Of a stretch of 64,000 nucleotides of DNA, positions 40,566-49,545 are shown piece by piece (the stretch's first letter is position 1; each line of letters opens with the position of its first letter). Location of the stretch: assembly GCF_001984825.2 (NCBI RefSeq), contig NZ_CP043318.1, positions 4,092,001 through 4,156,000 on the forward strand, given 5' to 3'. The DNA comes from Enterobacter chengduensis. Lineage in GTDB: Bacteria > Pseudomonadota > Gammaproteobacteria > Enterobacterales > Enterobacteriaceae. The position numbers were made by a program, and so were the translations under genes. The notes under the pieces were generated by a model that was given only the letters and a program-made list of their open reading frames with translations, did not search any database and was not told the DNA's origin.

Positions 40566-42206
40566 ATGAAACGCAGGCTCTCTTTTCAGGTAAAGCTATT
40601 TTTAGCGCTGGTGTGCTTCTCCTGCCTGCTGTTAGTTCTGCTGGGAACCATCCTGTTTCATTTTATTGACCGACAGCTCCATCACGACCTCGGCCAGCGC
40701 GCCCGGGTGCAGGCCAGCCAGATCGCGCTGATGCCGGGCCTGGCGGAAAAGGTTGCGGCCAGAGATATCCCCGGCATCGCCCGGTTAATTCAGCCGCTGC
40801 GGGCTGAAAGCGATGCCAGCTACATTGTGATTGGCGATACCGAGGAGCAGCACCTTTATCATTCGGAATCCCCGGAACGCATTAATTTACCGATGATCGG
40901 CGGAGATAATGCCGAAGTCTTAAAGGGCAAAACCATTATTTCCGTACGCCAGGGCGGCATTGGCGTTTCACTGCGCAGCAAAGCGCCCATCTTCAACGCC
41001 CGGCATCAGGTGATTGGTATTGTCTCGGTCGGCTATCTGACCTCGTACATTGCCAATATTAATGCGCGCATTCTCTGGCAGTCCGGGCTGTACGGCGCGG
41101 GTCTTCTGCTGCTGCTGTTTATTTTCTCCTGGCTGTTTACCCGCAATCTCAAAAAACAGATGTTCCGGCTGGAGCCGAAAGATATCGCTCAGCTGGTTTT
41201 GCAGCAGCGCGCGCTATTAGAAGCCATGTACGAAGGGGTATTTGCCGTTAATCAGGAGAAGCAGCTGATTTTAATTAACCGCGCCGCACGCGAGATGCTG
41301 GATATTCGGCAAAGTGAGAAAGACCTTATTGGTAAACCGCTGGAAGATATCCTTCAGACATCGCCGGGCTTTTTCTCCCAGCGCTATGCCTCGGTGAGCG
41401 CGGGCCGCCACGACCAGATTGCGGTGCTCAACCAGCGCGAGGTGATCGTCAACCGCGTGGCGATTGAGGTCGAGCCCGGAGTTGAAAGCGGCTGGGTGTA
41501 CAGCTTTCGCGACAAAAATGACATTAACACCCTCAGCAGCCAGCTCAGCCAGATCAAACGCTATGCGGACAACCTGCGCATTATGCGCCACGAACAGCTG
41601 AACTGGACCGCCACGCTGGTCGGGTTACTGCAGATGAAACACTATGACGAGGCGATCCGTTACATCCAGGTGCAGTCCGAAGGCGCGCAGCGGGTGCTGG
41701 ACTTTGTCTCCGCGCGTTTTTCATCTCCCGCGCTGTGCGGGCTGCTGTTGGGAAAGTACGTCAGCGCGCGCGAAAAAGGCATTGAGCTGCTGTTCGATCC
41801 CGCCTGCCAGCTCACCCGCATGCCTGCCGCGCTCGGCGAAACGGAGCTGATGTCGATTATCGGTAATCTGCTGGATAACGCCGTGGACGCGACCCTCAAC
41901 GCCCCGGTCCACGCGCCGATCGAGCTCTACATTTCCGATCGTAACCAGGAGCTGCTGATCGAGGTGGCCGACCGGGGCTGCGGGGTGGACGATGCCGTGA
42001 AGCCGCACATTTTCCGCCAGGGGTTCAGCAGCAAGCCGGAAAGCGAAAACGACATTGTGGGCACCGAGCACGGTATTGGCCTGTTTCTGGTGGCAGGATA
42101 TATCGACAAGGCTGGCGGCAGTATAGAGATTGCCGACAACACGCCGCAGGGAACTATTTTTTCTGTGTTTATTCCGAATGGGCTAAAGCATGACCCGAGC
42201 ACTTGA
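40566..42206 (+). CDS. CitA/DpiB-type sensor histidine kinase
   Basis: A membrane sensor kinase of 546 aa. TM1 is near residues 10-33. The periplasmic PAS-type domain to about 175 contains LYHSES and SVRQGGIGVSLRSKAPI, close to the citrate-sensor CitA pattern. TM2 is near 177-198, then a cytoplasmic PAS follows. The kinase core has HEQLNWTATLVGLLQM (phospho-His near 343), GNLLDNAVDA and GIGLFLV. It overlaps the response regulator by 17 bp. The ligand is probably a carboxylate, but one citrate-contact position (R before LYH in CitA) is H here, so specificity may differ. Confidence 0.92.
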   Translation: MKRRLSFQVKLFLALVCFSCLLLVLLGTILFHFIDRQLHHDLGQRARVQASQIALMPGLAEKVAARDIPGIARLIQPLRAESDASYIVIGDTEEQHLYHSESPERINLPMIGGDNAEVLKGKTIISVRQGGIGVSLRSKAPIFNARHQVIGIVSVGYLTSYIANINARILWQSGLYGAGLLLLLFIFSWLFTRNLKKQMFRLEPKDIAQLVLQQRALLEAMYEGVFAVNQEKQLILINRAAREMLDIRQSEKDLIGKPLEDILQTSPGFFSQRYASVSAGRHDQIAVLNQREVIVNRVAIEVEPGVESGWVYSFRDKNDINTLSSQLSQIKRYADNLRIMRHEQLNWTATLVGLLQMKHYDEAIRYIQVQSEGAQRVLDFVSARFSSPALCGLLLGKYVSAREKGIELLFDPACQLTRMPAALGETELMSIIGNLLDNAVDATLNAPVHAPIELYISDRNQELLIEVADRGCGVDDAVKPHIFRQGFSSKPESENDIVGTEHGIGLFLVAGYIDKAGGSIEIADNTPQGTIFSVFIPNGLKHDPST

Positions 42207-42885
42207 TGTTGTGATCGTTGAGGATGAGCCGCACCTGGCGGAGCTGCATCGCGAGTATATCGAGCAGAATTTTCATTTACGCGTGGTGGGCATCGCCGCG
42301 TCGATTGAGCAGGCATGCAGCCTGATTCGTCAGCATCAGCCGCGGCTTATCCTGCTGGACAACTATCTTCCGGACGGTAAAGGCGTGGAGCTCATCGATA
42401 ACCCGCTGCTGAAAAGCTATGAGTGCTCGGTGATCTTCATCACTGCCGCCAGCGATATGCAGACCTGCAGCCACGCCATGCGCAGCGGGGCGTTTGACTA
42501 CCTCATCAAGCCCGTCTTTTTTCAGCGCCTGCACGCCTCGCTGGAGCGGTTTATGCGCTTCATCCACACCGTGCAGCAGGTGAAGGTGGTCGACCAGCAT
42601 GCGCTGGATCGCCTGTTTAACCTGCCTGCCGCAGAAGCCTCCGTGACGCCCTCCACGAAGGGTATTGAGCCCCAGACCCTGGAAAAGATTAAACGCCTGT
42701 TCGCCGATCGTCCCGACAGCGCGATGTCGGTTGAAGAGGTGGTGGAAAACGTGGGGATCAGCAAAACCACGGGGCGTCGCTATCTTGAATACTGCGTGGA
42801 GAGCGGGTTAATCAGCGTCGAAATGCTGTATGGCAATATTGGTCATCCCCGCAGGCTATACCGTAAATCCGGCGATAAACCGTAA
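42190..42885 (+). CDS. CitB/DpiA-family response regulator
   Basis: A 231-aa two-component regulator. The receiver domain has the acidic pocket VEDEP, the phospho-acceptor aspartate in LLDNYLPDGKG near residue 57 and the lysine in YLIKPV near 104. The C-terminal helix-turn-helix of the CitB type covers about 180-215 (MSVEEVVENVGISKTTGRRY). It likely activates the downstream ABC importer genes, whose promoter lies in the 168-bp gap. Confidence 0.92.
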   Translation: MTRALDVVIVEDEPHLAELHREYIEQNFHLRVVGIAASIEQACSLIRQHQPRLILLDNYLPDGKGVELIDNPLLKSYECSVIFITAASDMQTCSHAMRSGAFDYLIKPVFFQRLHASLERFMRFIHTVQQVKVVDQHALDRLFNLPAAEASVTPSTKGIEPQTLEKIKRLFADRPDSAMSVEEVVENVGISKTTGRRYLEYCVESGLISVEMLYGNIGHPRRLYRKSGDKP

Positions 42886-43011
42886 TCCGAAACCGTTCAC
42901 AGGCTAACGTTCGCGGATTTTATGGTGTTAATTGCTGAAACGACGGCGACAATCACACTTCGGAATCATCGCCCGCTTCACCCTATTGTGGGTGGAGCAC
43001 GATAGGCTATG

Positions 43012-43039
43012 TTGACAATTAGTTCCTCAAATGTAACTA
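43012..43039 (+). promoter_or_regulatory. Promoter of the ABC importer operon
   Basis: The -35 is TTGACA at 43012-43017 and the -10 is TAACTA at 43034-43039, spacing 16. About 20 bp upstream an inverted repeat, CACCC, six bases, GGGTG (42980-42995), is a candidate response-regulator site. Confidence 0.6.
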
Positions 43040-43053
43040 AAAGGTTAACTATA

Positions 43054-44142
43054 ATGTCGAACACGTTCCGAATTTCTCTGCTTACCGCTACCGTACTGTT
43101 CTCTGCTTCTGCACTGTCTGCCCTGCCGCAGGGCTATCCTGCTGAGTATCAAAAAGTGGTTGATGCCGCCACGAAGGAGGGCAAGGTTGTCATCTATTCC
43201 ACCACCGACATCAAAGCCGCCGGGCCGCTGATCCAGGGCTTCGAAAAAACCTACCCGGGCATCAAAGTTGAATACAACGATATGAACAGCACCGAGCTGT
43301 ACAACCGTTTCATCAGCGAACAGGCCTCCGGCGGCGTGAGCGGCGACGTGGTCTGGAGCTCCTCGATGGACACCGGGCTGAAGCTCGCCACCGACTACGC
43401 CATGGAGTACAAATCTCCGGAGCAAAGCCAGCTGCCGAAATGGGCGGTCTGGAAAGATAAGGCCTACGGCACCACCTATGAGCCGGTGGTCTTTATCTAC
43501 AACAAGCGCCTGATCCCGGCCGGCGACGTGCCGGATTCTCACGCCGCGCTGGCGAAGCTAATTGCCAGCCAGACGGACAAATTTAAGAATAAAGTCACCA
43601 CCTACGACATCGAAAAATCGGGTCTGGGCTTTATGCTTTCGGTGCAGGATCACAACGCCGATCCAAACTACTTCAAGACCCTGGCGGACGTCGCCAAAGG
43701 GGGCGTATCGGTGCAGTCGTCGACCGGCACCATGATGGAGCGCGTCTCCTCCGGTGAAAACCTGATCGGTTTTAATATCCTCGGATCCTATGCGGAAGCG
43801 CGCGCGAAGAACGATCCGTCACTCGGCATTGCCTATCCGAAAGATTACACCCTGGTGCTGTCGCGCGTGTCGTTCATCAGCCAGCAATCGCAAAACGGCA
43901 ATGCCGCGAAGCTGTGGCTGGACTATGTGCTGTCTGAACAAGGGCAAAGCATTCTGGCCAATCAGGCGGACATCCCCTCCATTCGTAACGATATCGAAGG
44001 CAAGAACGATATCGACGGCCTGACCAAAATCCTCGGCAACGCGCTGAAGCCGATCCCGGTTGATGAAACGCTGCTGGAATACCTGCAGCCGAAAAAACGC
44101 CTCGAGTACATCAAAGAGTGGCGTACCGCCGCCGGTAAATAA
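43054..44142 (+). CDS. ABC transporter substrate-binding protein, ferric/AfuA type
   Basis: A periplasmic type-2 binding protein of about 362 aa with the Sec signal MSNTFRISLLTATVLFSASA cleaved near ALSA. The mature part starts LPQGYPAEYQKVVDAATKEG, followed by VVIYSTTD, typical of FbpA/AfuA-like proteins. The start is ATG 43054 with AAGG upstream; a frame from 43009 lacks a signal at its N terminus. Family members bind ferric iron or, for AfuA of Actinobacillus, hexose phosphates. The CitA-like kinase upstream hints at a carboxylate or metal-chelate ligand. The substrate is unresolved. Confidence 0.9.
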   Translation: MSNTFRISLLTATVLFSASALSALPQGYPAEYQKVVDAATKEGKVVIYSTTDIKAAGPLIQGFEKTYPGIKVEYNDMNSTELYNRFISEQASGGVSGDVVWSSSMDTGLKLATDYAMEYKSPEQSQLPKWAVWKDKAYGTTYEPVVFIYNKRLIPAGDVPDSHAALAKLIASQTDKFKNKVTTYDIEKSGLGFMLSVQDHNADPNYFKTLADVAKGGVSVQSSTGTMMERVSSGENLIGFNILGSYAEARAKNDPSLGIAYPKDYTLVLSRVSFISQQSQNGNAAKLWLDYVLSEQGQSILANQADIPSIRNDIEGKNDIDGLTKILGNALKPIPVDETLLEYLQPKKRLEYIKEWRTAAGK

Positions 44143-44222
44143 GCTTCTCAGCGCGGCGCTGGCCGCCGCGCTCCCTTATCGACTGAGTTCGTTTTTCTGG
44201 GCTGCAACACCAGGGATACCCC

Positions 44223-45992
44223 ATGAATACATTACGCAGAAAGTGGCAAAGCCTGCCGCGTGGCATCGTCGTGCTGATAACCGCCCTGGTTATCTACACG
44301 CCGCTGTCGTTTATCGTGATACAGAGCTTCCTGTCCGCCCCGTTCTTTTCGCCGTCAAAAGAGTGGAGCTTTGAATCATTTGATTTTATTTTCACCGACC
44401 CTGATTTTTATAAGGCCCTAAAAAGCGGCTTTATTCTTGCTTTCGGGCTGGTCTTTATCTCTATTCCGCTGGGCGGCGTGCTGGCGTTTCTGATGGTGCG
44501 TACCGACCTGCCCGGCCGTCGGCTGATTGAGCCGCTGATCCTGGTCCCGATTTTCGTTTCACCGATGGTGCTGGGTTTCGGCTACGTGGTGGCCGCCGGT
44601 CCGGTGGGCTTTCTCTCCCAGTGGGCGGAGGCGCTGATTGGCTTTGTGCCGTGGAATATCTACGACATGTCGAGCATTGTGGTCATTGCCGGCCTGACGC
44701 ACGTCCCGCACGCCTATCTGTATATCTCCTCCGCGCTGCGCAGCGTGGGCTCTGACGTGGAGGAAGCCGCGCGCACCGCGGGCGCGTCGCCCTGGCAGGT
44801 GATGACCTCCGTCAGCCTGCCGATGGTACGCCCGTCCATTCTGTATGCCACCGTGCTGCTGTTCTTCCTCGGGCTGGAGGTGTTCGGCCTGATGCTGGTC
44901 CTCGGCGACCCGGAAGGCAACATGGTGCTGGCGACCTATCTCTATAAGCTGACGAACAAGATGGGTACCCCTTCCTATAACCTGATGGCGGCGGTTGCCG
45001 TGGTGCTGATCTGCATCACCATCCCGCTGGTGATGCTCCAGCGTCGCCTGATGCGCACCGCCAACCGCTTCGTCACCATGAAGGGGAAGGCCTCGCAGGC
45101 CCGCGCGCTGCCGCTGGGTAAATGGCGCTGGGTGGCTGGCGGAGTGATTGCCTTCTGGCTCACCGTCACCATCGGCGTTCCGCTGCTTGGCGTGGTATTG
45201 CGCGCGTTTATCTCCAACTGGGGCGTGGGCGTTTCGCTGTGGGACGAGCTTTCCCTGAACACCTTCCGCACCATCTGGGCGCAGCCCAACCTGCTGCGCG
45301 CCATCGTCAACTCCATGGCGATTGGCGTCATTGGCGGCGCGCTGGCCGTGGTGTGCTACCTGTTTGTCGGGATTGCCATGCACCGCAAGCCGGATAACAC
45401 CACGCGTTTCCTCGACTACAGCGTGCTGGTACCGCGCGCCGTGCCGGGCCTGCTGGCAGGTCTGGCTTTCCTGTGGGTGTTCCTGTTTCTGCCGATGTGG
45501 CTGGATAACTCGCTGAAATCCGGCTGGCTTTCCGGGTTCGCCTGGACCGACTGGATGCGTGAAAACGTCATCGTCTGGCTGCGTTCTCTGCGCAGCACCA
45601 TTTTCAGCGTCTGGCTGGCCTATACCGTGGTGTGGATGGCCTACGGGCTGCGGCTTATCTCTTCCACGCTGCTGCAGGTAGGACCGGAGCTTGAAGAGGC
45701 GGCGCGCAGCACCGGGGCGACGCGCGGGCAGATCACCCGCCACGTCACCATACCGCTCTCCCGCTACGGTCTGATTGGCTCGTGGCTGCTGATGTTCCTG
45801 ATCTTTGAACGCGAATACTCAACGGGTGTGTACCTGCTTTCACCCGGCACGGAGACCATCGGCTCGATGCTGGTTTCCCTCTGGGCAGCGGGTGCCATCG
45901 ATATCGTGGCGGCGCTCTCTTTCATTAATATCCTGCTGGTCGTGGTAGGTCTGGGCATTGCCCTTCGTTTCGGAGTGAAAATACATGATTGA
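44223..45992 (+). CDS. ABC transporter permease, fused FbpB-type
   Basis: An inner-membrane permease of 589 aa made of two tandem six-helix halves. Each half has an EAA loop: EEAARTAGASPWQ near residue 180 and EEAARSTGATRGQ near 492. This is the fused arrangement of ferric-type importers. It overlaps the ATPase gene by 8 bp, so the two are coupled. Confidence 0.93.
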   Translation: MNTLRRKWQSLPRGIVVLITALVIYTPLSFIVIQSFLSAPFFSPSKEWSFESFDFIFTDPDFYKALKSGFILAFGLVFISIPLGGVLAFLMVRTDLPGRRLIEPLILVPIFVSPMVLGFGYVVAAGPVGFLSQWAEALIGFVPWNIYDMSSIVVIAGLTHVPHAYLYISSALRSVGSDVEEAARTAGASPWQVMTSVSLPMVRPSILYATVLLFFLGLEVFGLMLVLGDPEGNMVLATYLYKLTNKMGTPSYNLMAAVAVVLICITIPLVMLQRRLMRTANRFVTMKGKASQARALPLGKWRWVAGGVIAFWLTVTIGVPLLGVVLRAFISNWGVGVSLWDELSLNTFRTIWAQPNLLRAIVNSMAIGVIGGALAVVCYLFVGIAMHRKPDNTTRFLDYSVLVPRAVPGLLAGLAFLWVFLFLPMWLDNSLKSGWLSGFAWTDWMRENVIVWLRSLRSTIFSVWLAYTVVWMAYGLRLISSTLLQVGPELEEAARSTGATRGQITRHVTIPLSRYGLIGSWLLMFLIFEREYSTGVYLLSPGTETIGSMLVSLWAAGAIDIVAALSFINILLVVVGLGIALRFGVKIHD

Positions 45993-47055
45993 ATTAGCGG
46001 TTGACGATCTGCACTTAACCTACGGCGACAATCCTGTTTTAAAAGGTGTCTCCATGAACCTGAAGCGCGGCGAAGTGGTCTCCCTGTTAGGCCCTTCCGG
46101 CAGCGGCAAAACCACCCTGCTGCGCGCCGTCGCGGGTCTGGAAAAACCGACGCAGGGGTCGATAGTCATTGGCAACAATAAAGTTTACGACGGCACGCCG
46201 CGCAGCGAGGTCCCGGCGGAAGAGCGTAACCTGGGTCTGGTGTTCCAGTCCTACGCCCTGTGGCCGCACAAAACCGTGTTCGAGAACGTGGCCTATCCGC
46301 TCAAGCTGCGCAAAGTGTCGGCGAAAGAGATCCAGCAGCGCGTGCAGGACGTGCTGAACCAGCTTGGCCTGGGCCATCTTGGTAAACGTCACCCGCACCA
46401 GCTCTCCGGTGGGCAGCAGCAGCGCGTGGCGATTGGCCGGGCGCTGGTGTACAACCCGCCGGTGATTTTGCTGGACGAGCCGCTTTCCAACCTCGACGCC
46501 AAGCTGCGCGAAGAGGCCCGCGTGTTCCTGCGCGAGCTGATTATCAAGCTCGGGCTATCCGCGCTGATGGTGACGCACGACCAGAACGAAGCGATGTCCA
46601 TTTCCGACCGTATCCTGCTGCTTAACAACGGCAAAATTGAGCAACAGGGTACGCCGCAGGAGATGTACGGCTCGCCGAAAACGCTGTTTACCGCCGAGTT
46701 TATGGGCAGCAACAACCGCCTGCACGGCAAGGTCACCGAAGTGCGCGACGGCAGAGCGCGTATCGAAGGAAAAGGCTGGGTGCTGTGGGGCCAGGCCGGT
46801 GAAGGGGTGAAGAGCGGTGATGACGCCACGGCGGTGATCCGCGTCGAGCGCGTGGCGGTGGTCGAGGGGCCGGGTGAAAATCAGCTTGAGCTGCCGCTGC
46901 TCACCAGCATGTACCTCGGCGACCGCTGGGAGTACCTGTTCCGCACGGTGGGGGATGATTTTGTCATCCGCGCGTATGGGCATGAGGTGCGGGATCCGCA
47001 GCACTGCCATCTTTCGCTGCCGGAGAAGCATGTTTGGGTGTTCCCGAAAGGGTGA
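45985..47055 (+). CDS. ABC transporter ATP-binding protein, ferric/spermidine type
   Basis: A 356-aa ATPase. Walker A LGPSGSGKTTLLRA is near residue 35, the signature LSGGQQQRVAIGRAL near 136, Walker B VILLDEPLSNLDAK near 156, and the H-loop MVTHDQ near 193. A C-terminal TOBE domain follows residue 240, as in FbpC and PotA. It energises the permease and binding protein encoded just upstream. Confidence 0.95.
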   Translation: MIELAVDDLHLTYGDNPVLKGVSMNLKRGEVVSLLGPSGSGKTTLLRAVAGLEKPTQGSIVIGNNKVYDGTPRSEVPAEERNLGLVFQSYALWPHKTVFENVAYPLKLRKVSAKEIQQRVQDVLNQLGLGHLGKRHPHQLSGGQQQRVAIGRALVYNPPVILLDEPLSNLDAKLREEARVFLRELIIKLGLSALMVTHDQNEAMSISDRILLLNNGKIEQQGTPQEMYGSPKTLFTAEFMGSNNRLHGKVTEVRDGRARIEGKGWVLWGQAGEGVKSGDDATAVIRVERVAVVEGPGENQLELPLLTSMYLGDRWEYLFRTVGDDFVIRAYGHEVRDPQHCHLSLPEKHVWVFPKG

Positions 47056-47065
47056 GTGTGTGAGG

Positions 47066-47091
47066 AAAAGGCTGCGGGATGCGGCTTTTTT
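47066..47091 (+). terminator. Terminator after the ABC importer operon
   Basis: AAAAGGCTG, a seven-base loop, and CGGCTTTTTT follow the ATPase stop by 11 bp. It marks the right end of core-like sequence. Confidence 0.6.
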
Positions 47092-47247
47092 GCTTTGAAA
47101 GGGTGAGAGCATGTAATCTCACACTCAAATATTTAATTAATGTTACTTTTCCGATGTCAACAACGTCTGCCCGGCTTACAGACATTGCGGGATGCCCTGG
47201 GCTGTCGAAATTGGTGGCAGTGGCACTGACGGCGCCTAAGGCTGCCT

Positions 47248-47554
47248 CAGTTGCAGGACTCAGGGAAGCGGCCCCGAGCATGCCGGCGACAATGCCAAGG
47301 AACGAGGCCCTGGTCAGCCAACTACGGGCAAAGTTGAGGGAAAGCAGGTAGGACCGGGCAGGATTAACCGGGTCTTTACCTTCGGGCAGCATCGGCATGA
47401 AATTCTCATTGGGCAGAATGACAGTCGGCGACAGGTTAAGCGCAGGATCATTATCGGGTATCAGGACATTCAGGGCCCGTCCGGGGCGGAAGTCCTCCGG
47501 CGCGCTGCGTGAAAAATCGAGGTGAATGATTCCGAAAAGCGTACCGCAGAGAGT
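47248..47554 (-). pseudogene. Remnant of a tyrosine-recombinase gene (N-terminal part)
   Basis: A minus-strand open frame without its own start. The stretch LPEGKDPVNPARSYLLSLNF followed by FLGIVAGMLGAASL reads like the start of the core-binding (SAM-like) domain of integrases. After about 100 residues the similarity stops and no catalytic R-H-R-Y set follows. The region from 47092 to 47247 shows nothing recognisable. Probably a leftover of an earlier insertion at this hotspot. The assignment rests on pattern memory only. Confidence 0.45.
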
Positions 47555-47622
47555 CTACTTTTCAAAGGTACATTTTAATAAGTAGAATCAATAAGGATCT
47601 GGCTAAAAGCCAGATCCTTATT

Positions 47623-48201
47623 TCAGATAACTGCTAGAGAATGTCCCGCAATCCCTCTAAAACTAAATCCTATATGGCAAGATATTCTTGCTCCAGGAAT
47701 TATTTTTGGCCAGTCAGAACTATTAACTAAAGCAGTATAGTGGACATAAATGTTTTCTGAAAATTCAATGCAGTTTATGAAACAGAATGAACCATGTACA
47801 CTACTTACAGTACCATGATAAATAATTTTGTTTCCCTCAGGCGTCTTCATATCGCCCCTAACCTTATTTAAAGCAGAAGGTGGATATGGAATTTTAGCCA
47901 GCTCAGCGAACTCTTTTTTGGATTTTGCAATATCACCGTAAAGATATTCATGCCTTGCGTAAGTATAGCGTGCTTCGTAATGTGTATCACCAGTAGAAAA
48001 ACTACGTTTGAGATGAGTTAGTATCTCATCTCTATTTGCAAATTCATCCATTAAAATCAATAGCTTAGCTATTTCATAATGTAATGTTTTATTTATCGGA
48101 TGATTGGATAGTATTGAACGAAGAAGGGATATAGCTTCTGCTCTTCTATTTGTTGAGAAATATGATCGCGCCAGTCGAACAGCTGTATAAATGCTATCCA
48201 T
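47623..48201 (-). CDS. TPR-like protein with cold-shock-like C terminus, probably 5'-truncated
   Basis: A 192-aa AT-rich gene. Residues 1-120 look like helical TPR-type repeats (RLARSYFSTNRRAEAISLLR; HYEARYTYARHEYLYGD). Residues 125-192 (YHGTVSSVHGSFCFI ... ENIYVHYTALVN ... GHSLAVI) look like an OB or cold-shock fold. The start ATG has no ribosome site and lies at the junction with a transposase remnant, so the true N terminus was probably lost. Larger TPR plus cold-shock proteins occur in accessory islands, some thought to act in defence. The function is unknown. Confidence 0.55.
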   Translation of the reverse strand: MDSIYTAVRLARSYFSTNRRAEAISLLRSILSNHPINKTLHYEIAKLLILMDEFANRDEILTHLKRSFSTGDTHYEARYTYARHEYLYGDIAKSKKEFAELAKIPYPPSALNKVRGDMKTPEGNKIIYHGTVSSVHGSFCFINCIEFSENIYVHYTALVNSSDWPKIIPGARISCHIGFSFRGIAGHSLAVI

Positions 48202-48350
48202 GCGTTTTCGACAAGCGACTGAATGACACTAATCCGGTTCAGTTCTTTATCTGACATGGTCACTAGCATCCAGATGTCTCCATGACACAAAGGCTTGATC
48301 CTTTATGCCAGAAAAAGTGACATCACTAAATGGGTTAAAAGTGACATTAG
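48190..48350 (-). mobile_element. Remnant of an insertion sequence (ISNCY-like transposase N terminus)
   Basis: The minus strand encodes MSDKELNRISVIQSLVE, the usual beginning of ISNCY/ISKpn21-like transposases, then runs into the neighbouring gene without the expected helix-turn-helix. To its right, AAAAGTGACATCACTAAA and AAAAGTGACATT resemble the terminal repeats of such elements. Only the 5' end of the IS survives. Confidence 0.5.
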
Positions 48351-48738
48351 AATATGGGAGCTACAATTTAGGTGCGCATAACAATGAATATGTTAAATAG
48401 CCGTACAATTTGCGAATAGATGCACTCCAAAACATCAAGTTATCTCCCTTGCGTCAGCCCAAAGCAGCATTGTGTAACTGCACTGCTTGTTGCAGTGAGG
48501 CGTGTCGCTGAAGGCATCACGTAGCGATATTTGGCGAAGAAAAGCGCTTTTCACCGAGGGCCTGGGCTGACGGTCTAGCAGATCACCAACAGAGCCGGGG
48601 ATATTTTGAACAGGAGAATGTAAACTGGAAGGATAAAGCAACGGGACACCCACGGGGGCGGGTTGTGAAAGTATTTCCTGTTGTCTTCGACCTTATTGCA
48701 CGTAAAATGACCAGACACATTTTGGGAGGGAGTCTTTA
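48351..48738. other. Intergenic stretch with no gene recognised
   Basis: No open frame of note. A ribosome site GGGAGGGAG at the right end serves the gene at 48739. No tRNA, terminator or repeat with clear identity was seen. Confidence 0.5.
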
Positions 48739-49545
48739 ATGGATATTGCGCTGCTCAACAGGGGCTGGAACAGAACATGGTCAGATACCATGGTAAATCT
48801 GGAAGCCCGGAAACTCGTCGAAACTGCAAATCGGCTATCAGCATTCTATTTGCAAGATGGGATAACACGTATCAAGTTTGTCGAAGAGATAAGGCAGGTC
48901 GTAGAGAAAGAATTTGAAACTGCACGACGGGCCAAAACCGATGAAGAATGCATTGCATGCATCAAAAATCTGCGTGCCGAAACAGATAATCTGCAAGAAC
49001 AAGAACGCTTGTTAAGAACCAGAGCCGCCCAACTTTATGCAAAGGTCGAGTTTGTCAGGGAAAACAATAAAATCGTCGGATACGTGATTTCGGCAATCCA
49101 TATAGTGGTATCTGGAGCAGCATTATTTGGTGGGATGGTTATGATGTCCACTATGACCCCTGTTGGAGTTCTTGCAGGAGCAGTTTTATTTGTTGATGGT
49201 ATTAACGGTATAACAAAGGAAGCAAGCCATCTTCGCTATGGTGAACAATCCAAATCGGAAGGAATTTTTGCTGATGGCGCAATGGAGACCGCACAGTTTA
49301 TGGGGTTTAGCCCAAAAAGTGGATTAGCTCTTTATAATACGGTGACTCTGGGGGCGAGTGTCTATAGTATCTTCGGCTTAGCAAGGAAACCCGGAGCTTG
49401 GCGATTATTCCGTTGGCTGCCGCGTGATTACTACCGAAAAGTTGACACAATGAGCAAGCCTAAGCTAACGATGAAAATCGCTGGATATGGTGTCAAAGCG
49501 AAAGTCATTTTTGATCTTCTGGCTACTGATAACAGTACTAATTAA
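48739..49545 (+). CDS. DUF4225-like protein, candidate contact-system effector
   Basis: A 268-aa protein starting MDIALLNRGWNRTWSDTMVN after a strong GGGAGG ribosome site. Residues 1-105 are predicted helical and charged. A hydrophobic pair of segments near 110-160 (VISAIHIVVSGAALFGGMVM; VGVLAGAVLFVDG) suggests membrane insertion, followed by GFSPKSGLALYNTVTLGASV. It resembles DUF4225 proteins of enterobacteria, some of which occur near secreted toxins. A small membrane protein gene lies convergently downstream and could be an immunity partner. The function is inferred weakly. Confidence 0.65.
   Translation: MDIALLNRGWNRTWSDTMVNLEARKLVETANRLSAFYLQDGITRIKFVEEIRQVVEKEFETARRAKTDEECIACIKNLRAETDNLQEQERLLRTRAAQLYAKVEFVRENNKIVGYVISAIHIVVSGAALFGGMVMMSTMTPVGVLAGAVLFVDGINGITKEASHLRYGEQSKSEGIFADGAMETAQFMGFSPKSGLALYNTVTLGASVYSIFGLARKPGAWRLFRWLPRDYYRKVDTMSKPKLTMKIAGYGVKAKVIFDLLATDNSTN

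Noticed and set aside
43009..43053. N-terminal extension of the binding protein from 43009
   Set aside because: It would start inside the promoter and place 15 residues before a clean signal peptide.
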